Source of the DNA: Azospirillum brasilense
GTDB taxonomy: Bacteria > Pseudomonadota > Alphaproteobacteria > Azospirillales > Azospirillaceae
Direction: 5' to 3'
DNA: 64,000 bases
Assembly (NCBI RefSeq): GCF_001315015.1
Contig: NZ_CP012915.1
Coordinates: forward strand, 1 to 64,000
The notes under the pieces were generated by a model. It searched no databases and was not told the DNA's origin. It saw only the letters and a list, made by a program, of their open reading frames with translations. Below, piece by piece: positions 42,364-51,298 of the stretch (positions are counted from its first letter, which is position 1; the number at the start of each line of letters is the position of its first letter). Made by a program: the position numbers and the translations under genes.

Positions 42364-45300
42364 CTATGAATTTTCTGCGACCGGCACAATCGTCGAGGCA
42401 TGGGTTGTGGTGTGGTGTGTGTCCACGGCGTGAAGCGCGATCGCCCAATCGCCGCTGTGGGTGTCCGGGCCGTTTTGCACAACCGGAATATTGTCCGGCA
42501 GCCCCAGACCGGAGGAGAGGAGTGCCGCGTAGTCGAAGCGCCCATGATCGGCCTGAGGCGATGGCGATGGCGATGGCAATGGCGACGTGGCCAGCGGCTG
42601 GTTGTGCAGCTGCGCCGCGACGGTGGCCTGCGCGTCGAAGGCGACGCCGGCCACCAGCCGGCTGCTGCCGTCGGCCATGGTCATGCTGGTGGTGCCGAGG
42701 ATCTGGCTGCCGGCCAGAGTCGTGTCGGTCGGGGTGGCCGTGGTGGCGATGGACAGGATTCCGGCCTCCGCCAGAGTGCGCAATTCGCCCGGCTGGCTCA
42801 CCCCGTCGCCGTCGGCGTCCTGCCAGACCTGGAGCGTGGCGAAGCTCTCGTCCGCGGCGTCGATGCGCCCGTCGTGGTTGCTGTCGAGCGAGGCGAGCGC
42901 CTCCAGGCTGCTGTTGAAGCCTTTTCCGAAATGCTCCGACACCAGCTCGCGCCCGTCGTCGATCTGCCCGTTGTGGTTGTCGTCGCGCACCAGCAGGGCG
43001 TTGCCCTTGCCGACCCAGCCGGTGCGGTCGGCCACGCCGTCGCCGCTGACGTCGAACAGGACGCCGTCGGTCAGCGCCCGCAGGGCCAGCCCGTCGCCGG
43101 CCATGTCCAGCACGATGGGGTCGCTGGCGACGGTGGTCAGCTTGATGTTGTCGACGCGCAGGATCGGGTTGACGCTGTTGTCGCTGGTGTCGGAGGTGCC
43201 GAAGCCCAGCGACAGGGTGGTGTTGGCCGGGATGACGACGCTGAATTTCCCGCTGGCGCTCGCGTCCTTGGCGAGCAGCGTGACCACGCCGTTGACGCTG
43301 ACGAAGGCGAAGTCGTGATAGCCGGGGTCGGAGAAGATGAAGGTCCAGTCGAAGGTCAGCGTCGTGTCCTTCGTCACCGTGACGGAGGTGGCCAGCTTCA
43401 TCGCGTTGCCGAAGGACGGAATGGTCCCGGTCGCCGTGGCGATGGAGCCGTGGGTGAGGCCGAGGAAATCCTCGAGCTGCGTCGGCGACTGTCCGCCAGC
43501 GGAGGTCAGGGTGCCCTCATGCCCGTCGCCGGTCGCGCCCACCGTGGCGCCGCCGGTGTAGCTCCAGCCGGTCAACCCCTTGTCGAAGGAGCCGTTGGGG
43601 ATCAGCACGCCGGGATGCAGGGTGACGGTGTCCGTCGCGGCGGAGAAGGCGCTGCCATCGCCGAGGGTGATGGCGGTCTTGGACCCGGCGCTGCCGGTGG
43701 TCTGGTCCCAGGCCCGGATGGTCAGGGCGCCGTTGACGGTGGCCGGCACCGCGGCGTTGGGCTGGAAGTAGAGCCGGTCGGTGGCGCGCAGCAGAAGGGC
43801 GGAATCGCTGTCGTTGACCGCGCCGACGAGGCTCCAGGTCGCACCGTTGTCGGTGGAGAACCACCAGCGGCCATAGCTCTCGTCGGTGCCGGTCAGGGCG
43901 ATGCCGACGACGGCCCCCGCGTCGGTGTCGGTGACGTTCCCCGGGCCGCTGCCGTTCAGCCCGACCAGCTTGGACACCGCGAAGCCGACCGTGCCCGCGG
44001 TGGGGGCGGCCAGGGCCTCCGCCGCCACGGCCACGTCGAGGTTGGTGTCGATCAGGACGGGGGAGGCGTTCGGCGGCGCCACGGTGACGCCGATGGTGGC
44101 GGTCGCGGTCAGCGGCCCGCCGGACCCGCCGTTGCCGAGATCGTCCACGACGATCCGGATGGCGTCGGCCCCGGTGTAGGCGCTTGCCGTGTAGAGGAGC
44201 CCGTTGGCGGCGCCGAGCAGCCCGTTGATGGTGGCGAGCGTCGCGCGGATGGTGACGGTGTCGGTTCCGTTGCCGGTGATGACGGCGTCCCACCCGGCGC
44301 CGGCCAGGGTCAGCGTGCCGTGGCCGGCGGTCAGCGTGACCAGCATCGGCAGCGCGCCGGCGTCGACGTCGACGTCGGACACCGACAGGCCGGTGACCGC
44401 CACCGCCACGCCCTTCATCGTCGCCAGCGCCGTCGTGCCGGCGGTGATCTGCGGCGCGTCGTTGACGGGGGTGACGGTTCCGGTCAGGGCGATGGTGTCG
44501 GCGCTGTAGACGGTGCTGCCGCCGACGCCGGCTGTCAGGTCGACGCGGCCGCCGGTGACGATGGGGGCGCCGCCGTCCTCGATCAGCCGGACGGTCAGGG
44601 CCGGGGTGGTGCCGTTCCAGTCGGCGGCGGGAACGAAGCGCAGCATCGCGTTGGCGGCGACGACCAGGGCCGAGCCTTCCGCCACCGCGCCCACGGTGAT
44701 CCAGGCGGAGCCGGACCAGTATTGCCAGACGCCCTGCCCGGCGGTCGCCGCGTTGCCGACGATGGCGACACCGGCGAAGCCGTTGGCGGCGGAGCCGCCC
44801 GCAACGGCGTCCGCGGGATCGGAGAACAAATGGCCGAACAGGGCGGTGACGCTGGTGCCCGTCGGATTGACGGTGTCCTCGGCGATGGTCGGCAGGGTCG
44901 CCGTCGTGCCCGTCGCCACCGGGGCGTCGTTGACCGGAATGACCGTGCCCGTCAGCGCAATGGTTCCGGCGCTGTAGGCGGTGCTGCCGCCGACGCTCGT
45001 CGCGTCGACCCGCGCGCCGCTGGCGATCGCGCCTTGCGACGTGTCGACCAGCCGGACGGTCAAGGCCGGCGTGGTGCCGTTCCAGTTGGCGGCGGGAACG
45101 AAGCGCAGCGCCGTGTTGGCGGCCAGCAGCAGGCCGTTGCCGCCGCTGACCGTGCCGATGTCGGCCCAGGTCGCCCCGGTCCAGTACTGCCATGCCCCTT
45201 GCGCCAGGGTGGCGGCGTTGCCGACCACCACCACGCCGGCCAGCGTGTCGGCCGCCGAGCCGCCGCTCACCGCGTCGGCGGCGTCGGAGAACAGATGGCC

Positions 45301-48300
45301 GAACAGGCTGGCGACGGTGGTTCCCGCCGGGTTGGCGGTGTCCTCGGCGATGGTCGGCAGCGTGGCTGCCGTGCCCGTCGCCACGGGGGCGTCGTTGACG
45401 GGGGTGATCGAGGTGGTCAGGGCGACGGTGCCGGCGCTGTAGCGGCTGTCGCCGCCCACGCTCGCCAGGGCGACCCGTCCGCCGCTGGTCACGGCCCCTT
45501 GGGAGTCGTCGATCAGACGGACGGTCAAAGCCGGGGTGATGCCGTTCCAGTTGGCCGCGGGAACGAAGCGCAACGCCGTGTTGGCGGCCAGCAGCAGAGC
45601 GTTGCCGTCCGAGGCCGCCCCCACGGCGGTCCAGCCCGTGCCCGTCCAGTATTGCCACACACCTTGCGTGGTCGCTGCGTTGCCGACGATGGCGATCCCG
45701 GCGAAACCATTGGCGGCGGAACCGCCGCTCACGGCGTCCGTCGCGTCGGAGAACAGGTGGGCGAACAGGCTGGTGACCGTGGCACCCGCCGGGTTGACGG
45801 TGTCCTCGGCGATCGTCGGCAGGACGGTGGTCGTTCCGGTGGCGACCGGCGCGTCGTTGACGGGGGTGACGGTCCCGGTCAGCGCGATGGTACCGGCGCT
45901 GTAGACCGTGCTGCCGCCGACACCGCCGGTCAGGTCGACGCGGGTGCCGGTGACCAGCGGCGCGCCGCCGTCCTCGACCAGCCGGACGGTCAGGGCCGGG
46001 GTGATGCCGTTCCAGTTGGCGGCGGGAACGAAGCGCAGCGCCGTGTTGGCGGCCAACAGCAGCCCGTTGGCGTCGCTCGCCGCGCCGATGCCGGCCCAGG
46101 CGGTGCCGGTCCAGTACTGCCACACGCCTTGCGCCGCGGTGGCGGCGTTGCCGACCACCACGACACCGGCGAAGCCATTGGCGGTGGACCCGTCGCTGAC
46201 CGCGTCGGCGGCGTCGGAGAACAGGTGACCGAACAGGGCGGAGACGGTGGCTCCCGCCGGGTTGACAGTGTCCTCGGCGATGGTCGGCAGGGTGGCCGTG
46301 CTGCCCGTCGCTACGGGGGCGTCGTTGACCGCGCTGACGGCAGTGGTCAGAGCGATGGTGCCGAGGCTGTAGCGGCTGTCTCCGCCGGCACCCGTCACGT
46401 CCGTCCGCTCGCCGCTGGTCACGGCCCCTTGCGAATCGTCGATCAGGCGCACCACCAGGCTCGGCGGCACGCCGTTCCAATCGGCGGCGGGCAGGAAGCG
46501 CAGCTTGGTGTCGGCGGACAGCAGCAGGGCGTTGCCGTCCGACACCGTGCCGACGGCGGCCCAGCCCGTGCCGGTCCAGTACTGCCACACGCCCTGCGCG
46601 GTCGCCGCGTTGCCGACGATGGCGATGCCGGCGAAGCCATTCGCGGCAGACCCGCCCGCCACCGCGTCCGCCGGGTCGGAGAACAGATGGGTGAACAGGC
46701 TGGAAACGGTGGCGCCCGCCGGGTCGGCGGCGTCTTCAAGGACCGCCGGCAGAAGCGTCGTCGTTCCGGTGGCGACCGGCGCGTCGTTGACCGGAGTGAC
46801 GGTCCCGGTCAGGGCGATGGTGCCGGTGCTGTAGACGGTGCTGCCGCCGACGCCGGTCGTCAGGTCGACACGGCCGCCGGTGACGACGGGCGTGCCGCCG
46901 TCCTCGATCAGCCGGACGGTCAGGGCCGGGGTGGTGCCGTTCCAGTTGGCCGCCGGCAGGAAGCGCAGCTTGGCGTCGGCAGCGAGGATCAGCGCTGTTC
47001 CCTCCGCGACCTCGCCCACGGAGGTCCAGGCGGAACCGGTCCAATATTGCCAGACGCCCTGCGCGGCGGTCGCCGCGTTGCTGACCACCGCCACACCGGC
47101 GAAGCCGTTGCCGGCGGAGCCGAACACCGCGTCGGTGGGGTCGGAGAACAGCCCGCCGAACAGCGACGCGACGCTGGCGCCCGCTGGATCGGCGCTGTCT
47201 TCCGCGATGGGGGCCAGGACCGCTTGTGCGCCGGTCGCCACCGGGGCGCCGTTCACCGGGGTCACCTCCAGCGTCAACGGGGTGACGTCCCCCGACAGCG
47301 GGGTGGTGCCGCCGACGCCGGTCAGCGTGAACAGCCGGTGTTCGGCGCCGCTGAAGCCTTCGGCCCATTCGCTGTTCACCGCCCGCAGCCCGAGCGACGG
47401 CGCGGTGCCGTTCCAGTTGGCGGCGGGCAGGAAGCGCAGCAGGGCGCTGTCCGGAAGCACGAGCGCCGCGCCGTCGCCGACCGCGCCCACCGCCAGCCAC
47501 ACGTTGCCGTCCACGCTGTATTGCCAGACGCCGACTGGGGAGTCCGGGTTCGCCACCACGGCGACGCCGATCACGCTGCTGCCGGCCTCGCCGGGCCGGA
47601 ACATCGCCTCGATCAGGTGAAAGACGGCGAAGCCGGCCGGGACCGCGGTGCCCTCGGCGATCGCCAGGGCCTTCGCGAAGGCCGCCGCGTCGAAGCCGGC
47701 CGAGAGGGTGGGGGCCGCCACCGGCGGCACCGTCGCGGGCGGGGTGACAGTGGCCGCCTCGATGGCGCGGGCCACCTGCTGCTGGATCTGCGCGGCGACG
47801 GCAAAGGGGTCGCTGGTCAGCGCCTTGGTGACCGCCGGGGAGGCGGTCGGGGCGCTGGTGGTGGGCGCGGGGGCGGTGACGCTCGGCGCGGCGGTGTCGG
47901 CGCTCTTGGCGGTTCCGGCGGCGTCGAAGCTGATCGGCTTCAGCGCGGGTTCGCTTCCCATGCTGGATTTGGCGGCGGCCGGAGACGCCTCGCCCTCCGC
48001 CGAGGAGGCGTCGGTGGAGGCGTCGGCGGCTTCGCCCTTCGCGTCCTCCTTGGCCCCGTCTTCCTTGGCGCCTTCCTCTTTGGCGCCTTCCTCTTTGGCG
48101 CCGTCCTTCTCGCCGCCCTCGTCCTTGCCGCCCTCCTTGCCCTCGGCCGGGGCTTCGGCGACCTGCTCGGCGGATTTCTCCCCGCCGCCCTTTTCACCGC
48201 CCTTTTCGCCGTCTCCTTTGGCGCCGTCCTTGGCCGCCTCTCCCGCGGGCGGCGGGTTGGCGAGATCGGCCAGCGCCTTGTTCTCGGCGGACACGGGAAC

Positions 48301-49668
48301 TTCGCTGCCCTGGGCGTTCTGCTGCACCGTCTCCGCCGTCTGGCGGGCGGCGGCCAGCGCCGCTCCGGGGGCGCGCCCGTCCGCCAGCGCCTGCCCGAGC
48401 GCGGCGTTGAAGGCGGCGCCGGACCCGCCGAGCGCCTGCACCGCCTGCTGGACGTTCTGCCCGCTGGCCAGCGCCGCGATCAGCCCGTCGCTCTTGACGC
48501 CCTTCGCGGTTTCGGCGGACAGGGCCAGCGCGGTGGACACGGTCTGCTGCGCCGAGCCCAGTGCGCCGGACATCTCCTGACCGCTGGACAGGGCCCGCCC
48601 CAGCGCCTCGCCGAAGCCGCCGGCCGCCGCACCGTCGAGCCCGGCGGCGGCGGCGAAGGTCTTGACGGTGGCCGCCACATTCTGGCCGGACGACAGCGAG
48701 GCGACCAGCGCGTCCGCCGGTTTCGCCGGCACGGCGGCAGCATCCTGCCGGGCCGCCATGTCCGTTTGCGCCCGCGCCGAGGCGCCGAGCGCCGCGTCCG
48801 GCTGCGCGCCCTGCGCCAGCGCGTCGTTCAGGACGCTGGTGAAGGCAGGGTTGCCGGCCAGCGCGCCGCCCGCATCGTCGGTCTTTCCGGCGGCCAGCGC
48901 GCCGAGCAGGCGCGCGCCGTCGGTCTGTTCGACCGCGACGGAATTGGTCTGGACCGCGCCGGCGGCGCTCAACGCCTGAGCCTCGGCAATGGCGCCGGCG
49001 GCGTCGGCGCCGCTGGACAGGGCGTGTTCCAGCGCTTCGGCGAAGTGACCGCCCGATCCGGGGCCGAGCGCCGTCACCGCGTCCTGCACCCCCACGCCGG
49101 AGGCGAGCGCCGCGGCGAGCTTGTCGGACGGCGAGACGGAAACGGCGTCCGGCACCGCCGGGGCGGTGGGGGAAGCGGTCAGAGCCTGCGACAGGGCGGC
49201 GATCGGGTCGGCGGCGCCCGCCGGGCGAGCGGCCGGGTCCATCACCCCGCTGAACAGCGCCGCCGACAGGTCGGACGCCGTCTTGGAATCGTTCGCGCCG
49301 CCCGGCCCGATTCCCTGTCCCTGGGCCAGGGCGACGGCCAGGCGCTGCTCCCCGGTCAGCGCCGCGGTTTCCTGGGCGGCTTCCGCCATGCGCGCCGCCG
49401 TGCCGGCGGCGATCCGGCTCGCCTGGGCGATGGCCTCATCGGGCGTGGCGCTGGCGCCGACCCCCGCCGCGACGTCGCGCATCCAGCCGTCCGCCACGCT
49501 GCCCGCGGCGCCGTCCGGCAGGCCCTGTCCGGTCAGCGCCGCCGCCAGCTTCTCCTGCACGGCCTTCAGCGCGCCGGGATCGCCGCCCAGCAGCACCGCC
49601 GCCGCTTCGGACGCCAGGGCATCGGGGATGGTCAGGAGCGGGGCGGTGGCGTCCAGGGTGTCCGGCAT
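42364..49668 (-). CDS. Giant repetitive secreted protein, probable type I secretion substrate/adhesin
   Basis: The 2434-residue protein has no signal peptide. Residues about 40-470 are Ala-rich with repeated blocks such as LIAALASGQNVQQAVQALG. Residues 470-565 form a charged Lys/Glu/Gly linker (EEGAKEEGAKEDGAKED). Residues 800-1740 hold six tandem units of about 155 residues, each with TPVNDAPVATG, GVWQYWTG and LRFVPAANWNG. A cadherin-like region follows, and a calcium-type block near 2186-2290 (DGVLFDVSGDGVADRTGWVG, DSNHDGRIDAADE, DADGDGVSQPGE). This end is common in type I substrates, but glycine-rich RTX nonapeptides are absent. ATG at 49668 follows GAGAGGG. The secretion trio lies directly downstream. 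Confidence 0.85.
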   Translation of the reverse strand: MPDTLDATAPLLTIPDALASEAAAVLLGGDPGALKAVQEKLAAALTGQGLPDGAAGSVADGWMRDVAAGVGASATPDEAIAQASRIAAGTAARMAEAAQETAALTGEQRLAVALAQGQGIGPGGANDSKTASDLSAALFSGVMDPAARPAGAADPIAALSQALTASPTAPAVPDAVSVSPSDKLAAALASGVGVQDAVTALGPGSGGHFAEALEHALSSGADAAGAIAEAQALSAAGAVQTNSVAVEQTDGARLLGALAAGKTDDAGGALAGNPAFTSVLNDALAQGAQPDAALGASARAQTDMAARQDAAAVPAKPADALVASLSSGQNVAATVKTFAAAAGLDGAAAGGFGEALGRALSSGQEMSGALGSAQQTVSTALALSAETAKGVKSDGLIAALASGQNVQQAVQALGGSGAAFNAALGQALADGRAPGAALAAARQTAETVQQNAQGSEVPVSAENKALADLANPPPAGEAAKDGAKGDGEKGGEKGGGEKSAEQVAEAPAEGKEGGKDEGGEKDGAKEEGAKEEGAKEDGAKEDAKGEAADASTDASSAEGEASPAAAKSSMGSEPALKPISFDAAGTAKSADTAAPSVTAPAPTTSAPTASPAVTKALTSDPFAVAAQIQQQVARAIEAATVTPPATVPPVAAPTLSAGFDAAAFAKALAIAEGTAVPAGFAVFHLIEAMFRPGEAGSSVIGVAVVANPDSPVGVWQYSVDGNVWLAVGAVGDGAALVLPDSALLRFLPAANWNGTAPSLGLRAVNSEWAEGFSGAEHRLFTLTGVGGTTPLSGDVTPLTLEVTPVNGAPVATGAQAVLAPIAEDSADPAGASVASLFGGLFSDPTDAVFGSAGNGFAGVAVVSNAATAAQGVWQYWTGSAWTSVGEVAEGTALILAADAKLRFLPAANWNGTTPALTVRLIEDGGTPVVTGGRVDLTTGVGGSTVYSTGTIALTGTVTPVNDAPVATGTTTLLPAVLEDAADPAGATVSSLFTHLFSDPADAVAGGSAANGFAGIAIVGNAATAQGVWQYWTGTGWAAVGTVSDGNALLLSADTKLRFLPAADWNGVPPSLVVRLIDDSQGAVTSGERTDVTGAGGDSRYSLGTIALTTAVSAVNDAPVATGSTATLPTIAEDTVNPAGATVSALFGHLFSDAADAVSDGSTANGFAGVVVVGNAATAAQGVWQYWTGTAWAGIGAASDANGLLLAANTALRFVPAANWNGITPALTVRLVEDGGAPLVTGTRVDLTGGVGGSTVYSAGTIALTGTVTPVNDAPVATGTTTVLPTIAEDTVNPAGATVTSLFAHLFSDATDAVSGGSAANGFAGIAIVGNAATTQGVWQYWTGTGWTAVGAASDGNALLLAANTALRFVPAANWNGITPALTVRLIDDSQGAVTSGGRVALASVGGDSRYSAGTVALTTSITPVNDAPVATGTAATLPTIAEDTANPAGTTVASLFGHLFSDAADAVSGGSAADTLAGVVVVGNAATLAQGAWQYWTGATWADIGTVSGGNGLLLAANTALRFVPAANWNGTTPALTVRLVDTSQGAIASGARVDATSVGGSTAYSAGTIALTGTVIPVNDAPVATGTTATLPTIAEDTVNPTGTSVTALFGHLFSDPADAVAGGSAANGFAGVAIVGNAATAGQGVWQYWSGSAWITVGAVAEGSALVVAANAMLRFVPAADWNGTTPALTVRLIEDGGAPIVTGGRVDLTAGVGGSTVYSADTIALTGTVTPVNDAPQITAGTTALATMKGVAVAVTGLSVSDVDVDAGALPMLVTLTAGHGTLTLAGAGWDAVITGNGTDTVTIRATLATINGLLGAANGLLYTASAYTGADAIRIVVDDLGNGGSGGPLTATATIGVTVAPPNASPVLIDTNLDVAVAAEALAAPTAGTVGFAVSKLVGLNGSGPGNVTDTDAGAVVGIALTGTDESYGRWWFSTDNGATWSLVGAVNDSDSALLLRATDRLYFQPNAAVPATVNGALTIRAWDQTTGSAGSKTAITLGDGSAFSAATDTVTLHPGVLIPNGSFDKGLTGWSYTGGATVGATGDGHEGTLTSAGGQSPTQLEDFLGLTHGSIATATGTIPSFGNAMKLATSVTVTKDTTLTFDWTFIFSDPGYHDFAFVSVNGVVTLLAKDASASGKFSVVIPANTTLSLGFGTSDTSDNSVNPILRVDNIKLTTVASDPIVLDMAGDGLALRALTDGVLFDVSGDGVADRTGWVGKGNALLVRDDNHNGQIDDGRELVSEHFGKGFNSSLEALASLDSNHDGRIDAADESFATLQVWQDADGDGVSQPGELRTLAEAGILSIATTATPTDTTLAGSQILGTTSMTMADGSSRLVAGVAFDAQATVAAQLHNQPLATSPLPSPSPSPQADHGRFDYAALLSSGLGLPDNIPVVQNGPDTHSGDWAIALHAVDTHHTTTHASTIVPVAENS
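44440..47260 (-). repeat. Six tandem ~465-bp units inside the giant secreted-protein gene
   Basis: The sequence encoding TPVNDAPVATG recurs near 47240, 46770, 46310, 45840, 45375, 44910 and 44445, giving a period of 460-472 bp. Units are very similar at DNA level, with blocks such as TGGCGGCGTTGCCGAC and CAGTACTGCCA repeating. Two flavours alternate partly: VRLIEDGGAP(I/L)VTG and VRLIDDSQGAVTSG. Such near-identity implies recent duplication or gene conversion, and copy number may vary between strains. Confidence 0.85.
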
Positions 49669-49809
49669 AGTGGCCCTCTCGCCATCGCGGCGGTCGCGTA
49701 TCGGGAAGGCCAATAACAAAGTGATTTGTTAAAGAAATTCTGAACGCTGCCGGTCTTTTGGCCAATCGGAAGTTAATTCTTCTCGGATCGGTGGTCACAC
49801 AACAACGAA

Positions 49810-49857
49810 ATCCCCGCAGGGCGGGGATGGTTACTGCATGAATTTTGGCTCATGCAG
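49810..49857. other. Two adjacent inverted repeats upstream of the giant secreted-protein gene
   Basis: ATCCCCGC and GCGGGGAT (49810-49828) form a stem with a 3-base loop. CTGCATGA and TCATGCAG (49834-49857) form a second stem. They lie 142 bp or more before the start codon of the giant gene and about 145 bp after the stop of the importer ATPase gene, within a 334-bp gap (49669-50002) that has no gene and is locally A+T-rich near 49860-49920. They could terminate importer transcripts or form part of the control region of the secreted protein. Confidence 0.45.
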
Positions 49858-49940
49858 AAGCAAATTGTCGATTATTGATGCATTTGAGACTTCGGTTGTA
49901 AAAGAGAGGAAGGCACCTTTCTGAAAAGTGGTGTTCAAGA

Positions 49941-49988
49941 ACGGCGCCGCCTTTGTCATTCCACCTGGGGATGCAGAGGCGGCGCCGT
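49941..49988 (-). terminator. Long inverted repeat after the importer operon
   Basis: ACGGCGCCGCCT at 49941-49952 pairs with AGGCGGCGCCGT at 49977-49988, a perfect 12-bp stem 14 bases past the stop of the ATPase gene. There is no strong U tract. It fits the 3' end of the ten-gene operon that starts at 61483. Confidence 0.5.
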
Positions 49989-50002
49989 CCGTGCGGATCG
50001 CG

Positions 50003-51238
50003 TCAGGAGGCCGTCCGGATGGTGCCGACGCGCCCGCCGGCCAGGAAGTCCTCCGCGGCCCGCCCGCCGACGCGGAGGCCGCTGTCCTTCTCGAACAGGG
50101 AAAAGTCCTTCAGCAGGCAGTCGATGCCGACCGCCTCGCCGACGCGCAGCTCGCTGTAGCCGGGGACGGAGACCATCACCTCGTCGGTCAGGCCGCCGTC
50201 GTCGTCATGGGCGGTGTGGACGCCGGACAGCTTCACTGAGATCAGCGATTCCGCCCCCACATGCTCGACCAGGGTGACGGTGCCCGGCAGGCTCTTGCCC
50301 TGGCCCGGCGGCACGACGGCGAGCGCGCCGGGGCGCAGGCCCAGCCAGACCTTCATGCGGCTGCCACCGCCCGGCCGCTCGGCCCCAGGGCGTTCCGTCT
50401 TGTCGGGAAGCGGCAGGACGCTGTTGCCGATGCGCACGGTCATACCCTCGACCTCGGCGTCGATCAGGTTCATCGGCGGCGTGCCGATGAAGCGGGCGAC
50501 GTAGGTGTTGGCCGGCTTCTCGTAGATCTCGCGCGGGGTGCCGTACTGCTGGAGGTGCCCGTCGCGCATCAGCGCGATGCGGGTGCCCATGGTCATCGCC
50601 TCGATCTGGTCGTGGGTGACGTAGACGAAGTTGCCGCCGACCCGTTGGTGGAGCTGGGTGATCTCCGCCCGCATGGCGGTGCGCAGCTTGGCGTCGAGGT
50701 TCGACAGCGGCTCGTCCATCAGGAAGGCCGACGGCTGGCGCACCATGGCGCGGCCGAGCGCCACGCGCTGGCGCTGGCCGCCCGACAGGGTGCGCGGGTG
50801 GCGGTCCAGCACCTTGGTCAGCGCCAGCGTGTCGGCGGTGCGCTCCACCAGCTCGCGCACCTCCGGCGAGTTCTCGATGCGGCGCTTGAAATAGTCGCCG
50901 ATGAAGGGGATGTGGAACCACCAGCGGAACTGCCGCATGATCAGCGGGAAGGCGATGTTCCGGCGCACCGTCATGTGCGGGTAGAGCGCGTAGGACTGGA
51001 AGACGAAGGCCATGTCGCGGTCGCTGGGCGGCAGCTCGTCCACCCGCTTGCCGCCGAGATGGATCTCGCCGCTGGTCACCGTCTCAAGCCCCGCGATCAT
51101 GCGCAGGATGGTGGACTTGCCGCAGCCCGACGGGCCGAGCAGCACCAGGAACTCGTCGTCGCCGGCCTCCAGGCTCACGTTGTCGATCACGGTCAGGGAA
51201 CCGAAGGACTTCGTGACGTTCTGCAGTTTGATAGCCAT
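50003..51238 (-). CDS. Sugar ABC importer ATPase (MalK/UgpC family)
   Basis: The 411-residue protein powers uptake through the two permeases encoded before it. Walker A is GPSGCGKST near residue 36, the signature is LSGGQRQRVALGRA near 149, Walker B is FLMDEPLSNLDAKLR and the H-loop is YVTHDQIEAMTMG. The C-terminal TOBE-type domain (VWLGLRPGALAVV, VTLVEHVGAESLISV) is usual for this family. An insert near residues 95-115 with aromatic residues (RWWFHIPFIGDYFKRR) is unusual. It closes the catabolic operon. Confidence 0.9.
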   Translation of the reverse strand: MAIKLQNVTKSFGSLTVIDNVSLEAGDDEFLVLLGPSGCGKSTILRMIAGLETVTSGEIHLGGKRVDELPPSDRDMAFVFQSYALYPHMTVRRNIAFPLIMRQFRWWFHIPFIGDYFKRRIENSPEVRELVERTADTLALTKVLDRHPRTLSGGQRQRVALGRAMVRQPSAFLMDEPLSNLDAKLRTAMRAEITQLHQRVGGNFVYVTHDQIEAMTMGTRIALMRDGHLQQYGTPREIYEKPANTYVARFIGTPPMNLIDAEVEGMTVRIGNSVLPLPDKTERPGAERPGGGSRMKVWLGLRPGALAVVPPGQGKSLPGTVTLVEHVGAESLISVKLSGVHTAHDDDGGLTDEVMVSVPGYSELRVGEAVGIDCLLKDFSLFEKDSGLRVGGRAAEDFLAGGRVGTIRTAS

Positions 51239-51298
51239 GGGCTTTTCCCTTTTATCTCTCGGGCGTGTCGGTGCAAGGGGGGCGGGATCGGCCCACGG

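Noticed and set aside
42364-43120. RTX toxin C-terminus
   Set aside because: Calcium-type DxDGDG motifs are present, but the glycine-rich nonapeptide array that defines RTX proteins was not found.
44440-47260. CRISPR or satellite array
   Set aside because: The period is about 465 bp, the units stay in frame and encode a folded domain, so this is an intragenic protein repeat.
42400-49716. A 2438-residue open frame on the plus strand, antisense to the giant secreted-protein gene
   Set aside because: It mirrors the minus-strand gene for its whole length, which happens in G+C-rich DNA with biased codons and few stop-forming triplets. Its translation has no recognisable domain, whereas the minus strand has clear repeats, calcium motifs and a ribosome site.
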